From: Elmis aenea
Lineage: Eukaryota > Arthropoda > Insecta > Coleoptera > Elmidae
Direction of reading: 5' to 3'
NCBI GenBank assembly: GCA_947652605.1
Contig: OX393577.1
Span: 7,688,868 to 7,752,867, forward strand
Length of the DNA stretch: 64,000 nt
The number at the start of each line of letters is the position of its first letter. Within the stretch, counting starts at the first letter, position 1. Shown here piece after piece: positions 58,823-64,000 of this stretch. A program made the translations under genes and the position numbers. Below the pieces are notes generated by a model. It did no database searches, was not told the DNA's origin, and was given only the letters and a program-made list of their open reading frames with translations.

Positions 58823-60623
58823 CCCGTTACCTGCCAGATTTTTTTTCCCGTTTTTTTTGTGATATATGTGTTCTTTTGTACTGAAAAATAGATTTGGTAA
58901 AATATCTTAACGAAAAAAAAACTTTATCCCTATAAAAAGTGAGTTTTTATAAATGTTCCCAAATGGGGATCATGGCATATGGCGTGTAAAAAAACATATA
59001 CATATTTAACAGTAAACTTTATTTGTGCCATTCTTTCATACAATCAATATGCAATCCTACATTACATTCTGAGCATTGTTTTCTTGCATTTTTTTTGCAT
59101 ACGGCACATCTTCTTTGTTTTCCGTCGATCGTTCTTTCTATAAAATGTCCATTGGGATTACTTTTTACTTCCTTTGGAACCCGATTAGATAGGTGCAAAG
59201 GTCGTCCCGCATTTTTCGGATCAGATATTGATGATTGTCGTAAATATGCTCTGGCAATCACATTGCCCATTGCTTGAATCCAAAACGTATAGGTTTTCCT
59301 CTTATAAATTGTTTGAGATAATGATGGCCATAATATCGAATCATTTGTTCATCGATACTAATATTTTTAGAAAAAACTCCAAATTTCAGAAACTGTTTGT
59401 TCATCATATCAAGTAATGGACCAATTTTAAAAATTTTGTCTGTACATTTTTTATTGATTAATTTGGCATTGTCATTGAAGTGTAAATTTCTTTTTATCTC
59501 CAAATATCGGTTTCGTGACAAACATTTTCTTACACATTGAATAGATAAATCCTCGTCCTCGCACCAGTACATTTGTTCCTGGGGTAAAGAATGATATCCA
59601 GTTAGCAATAAAACCCCTAAAAATTTTCTTAGACAGTCTGGTGAAAAATTAAAACCATGGCTGTTATTTTGGGAAGCATACAAAGTACTTTGTTTTACTG
59701 TATATTCCATTATATTTTCATCAAATAATGTCTCTAATACTTCCACAGGAGATTTTCCTTTCAGAATTTGTACTATATTTTTCTTATTGTTTAAAATTTC
59801 ATCATCCTGTCCCATTTTTTTTTGAAAATTCTGGTCTTATATTTTTCCAAATCGATTTAGATTTGTTAATTTTAGATTTAGTTAGGGAAATCTTCTGAAT
59901 TTTTGAAGGTGGTGTACATTCATTATTTTTTCCCAAAGTAGAAGTTTCTATTGGTAGAAAGCTTGAATGAATTTCGACTCTGCCTGGAACATCTTTTGGA
60001 TAAGTGTCTTCTAAAATATTATCATCGATTTCTTCTATATCTGATAGAACATCGACGGTATCGGGTGGAAGTTCAACAACGTCTATCTCAGCATCTGAAT
60101 CTTCGTCATCCATAAAATTTGGATCATTGACTATTTCTTCCAATTCAGAAGGCGAATAAAAGTTTCTCGTACCCATATCTACACAATAGTATAAAATAAA
60201 ATAAAGCACATGTATCAAATATTTTACATGGCATCCGCCATGATCCCCAAATGGGAACAGGCGATAAAACAGTAATAACATTGACTGCGATTTTTTATTT
60301 ATTTATAGCCGAGCACTGACATTTACTATAACCTATAAATTAGCCATGCGCGAAATAACAACTTAAAATTTAAAGAAACAATACAAAAATTATATTATAC
60401 AAAAGTCACGTTTTATCTTTTTACGATTTACCTTTAAATTTTCACTTCTAGCACTTATAACTCTAATCTTATAAAACTATTGCAAAATTATTTTTTGTGA
60501 AGATGTTGCTACAGACTCTTCTGAACGTAACTGTGTTGCCAGTTAAAATGTTTTAGCAAGTACTACTAACTGCAGAGCAATAATAGTCGCGTACCCCAAA
60601 TGGGGATCATGGCAGGAAACGGG
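58823..60623 (-). mobile_element. piggyBac element, internally deleted
   Basis: Termini CCCGTTACCTGCCA and the complement CCCGTTTCCTGCCA are flanked by TTAA (58819-58822 and 60624-60627). CCAAATGGGGATCATGGCA recurs just inside both ends (58958 and 60597), and again inverted at 60237. The transposase gene on the minus strand has a frameshift and a central deletion. At 1.8 kb the element is shorter than a typical 2.3-2.5 kb autonomous copy. The intact ends suggest it could be moved in trans by a related transposase. Confidence 0.9.
59019..60176 (-). pseudogene. piggyBac transposase, frameshifted and missing its catalytic middle
   Basis: The likely start is the ATG at 60176 (MGTRNFYSPSELEEIVND); an earlier in-frame ATG at 60281 lies in the terminal region. 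The N-terminal part is acidic and ends near 59815, where a run of eight or more T (A on this strand) has caused a frameshift. The second frame (59815-59258) covers the DDE_Tnp_1_7 start: GFNFSPDCLRKFLGVLLLTG, CVRKCLSRNRYLEIKRNLHF, DKIFKIGPLLDMMN and ISIDEQMIRYYG with the first catalytic Asp, then RGKPIRFGFKQWAM. The frame then jumps near 59265 straight to GNVIARAYLRQ and the C-terminal Cys-rich finger, CAVCKKNARKQCSECNVGLH (59150-59030). The segment with the second and third Asp is gone, so it is catalytically dead, but the DNA-binding tail is kept. Confidence 0.9.
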
Positions 60624-60627
60624 TTAA

Positions 60628-61980
60628 TATTACACATTCAAAAGTATATTTTCTATAAAAATGTAACATTATGTATTTTGAAGCAATTTATTTTGCAAGT
60701 TTGGGTCAGGTATGCCAAAAAAATGGCATAACTTTTATCGCTAAAAGATAAGCGTTACTATTTTAGTAAAATAACATAAAGCATTAACAAATCTGCTGTC
60801 TCAAACTATAAAATATTACATATTTATTTAACTTATTTAAGCACAAGCTTTTTAAATTTGCATAAACAACGTAAAAATGGTATAGTTTATTTTCGTAATA
60901 CGGCAACTGATATTATCTAAAAACATTACACACGTAATATACACATATTTAGAATTTAAAACAATAAAAAAGTATGTTCCAGTTTGAGCTTCCAGAAGTA
61001 AAACATAATTACTTTCATTGTTTACAAAAGAATAAAAGCATATTAGCATATTTAAAGTGCAAATTTATGAATAACTGGTTTCATTTATATGCCAACTTAT
61101 CACTTATCGTACTTGAGGATTAACATAATTTGGTTTTTTTTCTGTAGTTTTTGTATGTAAAGTATTAGGTATAGAAATGATATAAATCTACTTTTACACA
61201 TAATATTTCTGTTAATGTCAAAAGGCTTATCCTTTTAAACTGACTGAATATGAAATAAATTAGATATAAATGAGAATTTCTATTTACATTCGGGGTGGTC
61301 CAACGCTGTACAATCGTTATAACTATAGTAAAGTAACAACAAAATGTTAAAAAAAATCTTCCCTTTAAGTGTTATTTTATTTAGTGTGTACTATCTATAG
61401 GATATAGGGTGACCTATGATGTCATATATAATTTTTGACCATTCTGATTTAATACTTTCATGAAAATAAAAGCAAATAAAAAAGTCATTACTTAAGTGTA
61501 ACAATGTTTTAAATAAATAAATAAATAAAATACGATGGATCAAGTGACTGATCTTTTAAATTTGTAATATTTGATTATTGTAAAATTATGATTAATAAAA
61601 ATTATAATAGAGTAAAGAGGATATATCGGTTTTAAGGTTTGGTAATTGCTGAAGAAAATCAAAATTGATAGCATTAGTACCTTACCTAACTATTGCATTT
61701 TTAAACAAACTTAGAATAATTTACGTTCAATTTTCCGCGACATATTTTTTTTTTACAATTAATGTTGGTTTCTGATTTTGAATTAGGTTTTGTTGTGTTA
61801 TATGTATATAGTTAATGTGATTTCACGAACAAAATAGTATCAGTAAACAACCGATTTAATAAAGAAATATTTATTAAAATATAGCTTTGTTTGATTTACA
61901 ATTAAATACTATGCCATTTATTATAAAAAAAATTTAACTAACTATATCAATTTTAAAACCACGACTACATACGTTTATAG
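60628..61980. other. No gene seen
   Basis: AT-rich DNA. A lone CGGGGTGGTCCAACGCTGTA at 61290 looks like a MITE end. A short AATA microsatellite lies at 61510-61530. Confidence 0.5.
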
Positions 61981-63150
61981 CAGGTTTGGCCTGATTTAAA
62001 TCAATTGATTTAAATCACATGGTGTACCACAAGGAACCGTTCTGGGTCCTCTGCTTTTTTATAAACGATATGGTTAAATACGCCAAACACTGTGAAATAA
62101 AAATGTTTGCGAACGAAATAATGTTGTTTGTTAGTATATTTAAAACAATTGAATTAGTAGATAAGATGAATTTAGATCTAAGTAATATTTATAAATGGCT
62201 ATGCGATAATAATTTATGTATTAATGTTGATAAATCCAAATTTATGATTTTGGGAACCAAACACATTATATATAAAACAAATATTTATAATGCTGATCTG
62301 GATATAAAAATTAGCAACACTAAGTTAGAAATAGTAACTGAAATTAAATACCTTGGTGTTATATTAGATGAAAATTTAACGTTTAAGTTACACACAAAAT
62401 ACATGATGAACAAAATTTCCAAAAAGATTTTTCTTTTCAAAAGATGTACACATTAGTATGTACACTAGAGTTTTACTGTATAAAACAATAATAGCCCCTC
62501 ATTTTGAGTTTTGCGCTTCATTACTTATTAATTTAAATAAAAATGAGCTTCAACAATTACAGAAAATACAAAATCGCGCCATGCGCACTATTTTAAAGTG
62601 TTCAATTCATTCCCCTATCAAGGTTATGTTAAATACACTTCAATTTATGAGTATTAATCAGAGAATAATATTTAGAACATCAGAGCTAATTTTAAAAATT
62701 AAACTACAAAAAACACCAAAATATCTTTATGAAAATGTAAAATTTGTCCATGAGATCCACAGTTATAAAACTAGAAATAGGCTTGATTTCGTTATAGAGA
62801 AATGTACTAAAAGTCAAACTGCGCGTTCGTTATTTTATCAAGGTTTTAAAATATTTAATAATATGCCGCATCAAGTCAAAATATGTAATAACTATAAGAA
62901 GGGTATTAGATTAATTAAGGAGTACGTATTAGAACACTATTAAACTATTACTTATTTTAGATATTTAGAATATAGAAGATTTTTAGATTTTTATTTTATT
63001 TCATATTTTTATTTTTAATATATTTACTATTACTATTAATTATTTTACAATGTAATAGCAATTGCTAAATAAAGCTAACTTACTTACTTTAAATCATGAT
63101 TTAAAGCAGCTGATTTTAAAAATTTAAAATCGTGATTTAAATCAAACTTA
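61981..63150. mobile_element. Third hAT-type copy, split by a LINE
   Basis: CAGGTTTGGCCTGATTTAAA at 61981 aligns without gaps to the hAT ends at 2016 and 9614, followed by the same AATTGATTTAAATC. The element resumes at 63088 after the LINE with more ATTTAAATC-type repeats to about 63150. The right terminus was not found in the window. Confidence 0.65.
62018..63087 (+). pseudogene. 5'-truncated LINE (CR1/Jockey-group RT), near-intact 3' half
   Basis: The copy starts at GVPQGTVLGPLLF (62020-62058), the RT motif before the catalytic site. A frameshift near 62057 follows, then an open frame reads FINDMVKYAKHCEIKMFANE, where the expected F-A-D-D is F-A-N-E, so both catalytic aspartates are replaced. 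It continues with INVDKSKFMILG and IKYLGVILDENL to TAG at 62456. After it, 62458-62943 is open for 161 codons (LLYKTIIAPHFEFCASLL, LQKIQNRAMRTIL, NTLQFMSINQRIIF, SYKTRNRLDFVIEK) and ends naturally at TAA. The 3' tail is a short CTTA repeat (63078-63087). The 9-bp TTTAAATCA flanks both ends (62009-62017 and 63088-63096). Confidence 0.88.
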
Positions 63151-64000
63151 TTATAATATTAACATCAAATAATATTTATGTACTTCATTATTTTAAATGA
63201 TCCAATACCAGAATAACATACAATCACAGCTTTTATGTATGTTTTATATTATTCTAGTTCTTCTACTTAGCCAATCACCGAATACGAAGAGCACTCTTCC
63301 ACGTCTAAGCTAATTTTACAGATTAAACAACATTAGATAACTAAAAATTTTGAATAACAAGAGCTTAGAACCCCAATTCAACTAGTATTTTATTTTTTTA
63401 TGTCCTTATATTGTGTTATACTCTACATATTTCGAAAATATCTAAACAAAATTAATCATTTATTTTGTACGTTTCGCTCCACTAATTTACAAAGCAACAA
63501 ATTCTACCAGTTCTCCATTCGCTTCAGATTTATTTTCAAATTAAACTTGAAACGACACTGTTCATCCATATTTTATGCAACTGTTTTATTATTAACATTC
63601 AGTTATGTAATAAAACACAAGTCTGTCATACTATTTGCGTGATATCTCGACTAAGAACTACAGTAGCGATTCATGAATGTAAATCAGGCAATAATCTGAT
63701 GCTATAACTTACTACACAAGAAATTTTCAAACTAGACTTGTATCGTGATTGAATATGCATGCGATGTGGGTAATTATAAGTTGTTCAAAGTTTGTATTAC
63801 ATCGCATACTTATGGGCAACATGACAAAAAAATGCTGGGTTTTATTAAAGGCTAGTAATCACAGCAAATTGTGACACAAAAAAATAGTAAGTTTTTTGCA
63901 ATGATTCTTTAGAACAATATTGAACATACAACTTGTACAATGTTGGCAATTAAGAATATAACGTGTACTGATAACGTACAAAAAACATGAAAAATTACAT
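63151..64000. other. No gene seen
   Basis: AT-rich DNA. The 80-codon frame at 63400-63642 is hydrophobic and has no domain. Confidence 0.5.

Noticed and set aside
59023..59277. 84-codon plus frame
   Set aside because: It is antisense to the cysteine-rich tail of the piggyBac transposase.

Overview
This is a strongly AT-rich stretch of animal nuclear DNA. The mix of repeats points to an insect with a large, transposon-laden genome; a beetle is my guess from the TACAGGGTGAGTC-type inverted-repeat elements and the RTE/Jockey LINE debris, but nothing here proves the species. I find no bacterial or viral genome organisation, no rRNA, tRNA or CRISPR, and no complete host gene. The window looks like intergenic or deep-intron DNA built from layered transposon insertions.

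Layout. 0-1 kb: two degraded LINE fragments on the minus strand (RTE-like, then Jockey-like). 2.0-3.3 kb and 9.6-11.5 kb: two copies of one hAT-type element (8-bp duplications, ATTTAAATC subterminal repeats); the second carries a nested piggyBac-type MITE. 5.3-6.0 kb: a fold-back palindrome. 7.3 kb: a 431-bp MITE. 12.3-15.5 kb: a LINE RNase H tail, then a pogo-type element whose transposase gene is cut by a 1.8-kb palindrome. 17-19.6 kb: a TA-flanked MITE and an RTE 3' end. 20-34 kb: mostly unannotated DNA with hairpins, several MITEs and one weak candidate exon (22.95 kb). 34.9-37.4 kb: an apparently intact PIF/Harbinger element, inserted into an RTE fragment. 37.4-39.3 kb: another large palindrome. 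40.5-46.2 kb: BEL/Pao integrase and several RTE fragments, plus a possible terminal host exon on the minus strand (44.4-44.6 kb). 48-54 kb: a MITE, an RTE end with a purine microsatellite, and a Jockey fragment split by a 702-bp element. 55.3-56.7 kb: two different mariner/IS630 transposase remnants back to back. 58.8-60.6 kb: an internally deleted piggyBac. 62.0-63.1 kb: a LINE inserted into a third hAT copy.

The most functional-looking unit is the Harbinger element at 34,878-37,374. It has 14-bp inverted termini and a 3-bp ATA duplication. It carries an uninterrupted 375-residue DDE nuclease gene and a convergent two-exon gene, which I reconstructed through a consensus intron, encoding a C2H2 finger joined to a Myb/SANT-like (trihelix) DNA-binding domain. 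Such elements need both a nuclease and a Myb-like partner, so this copy may be autonomous. The other coding remnants carry frameshifts, stops or deletions. All assignments come from reading the sequence by eye; no database search or alignment was run.
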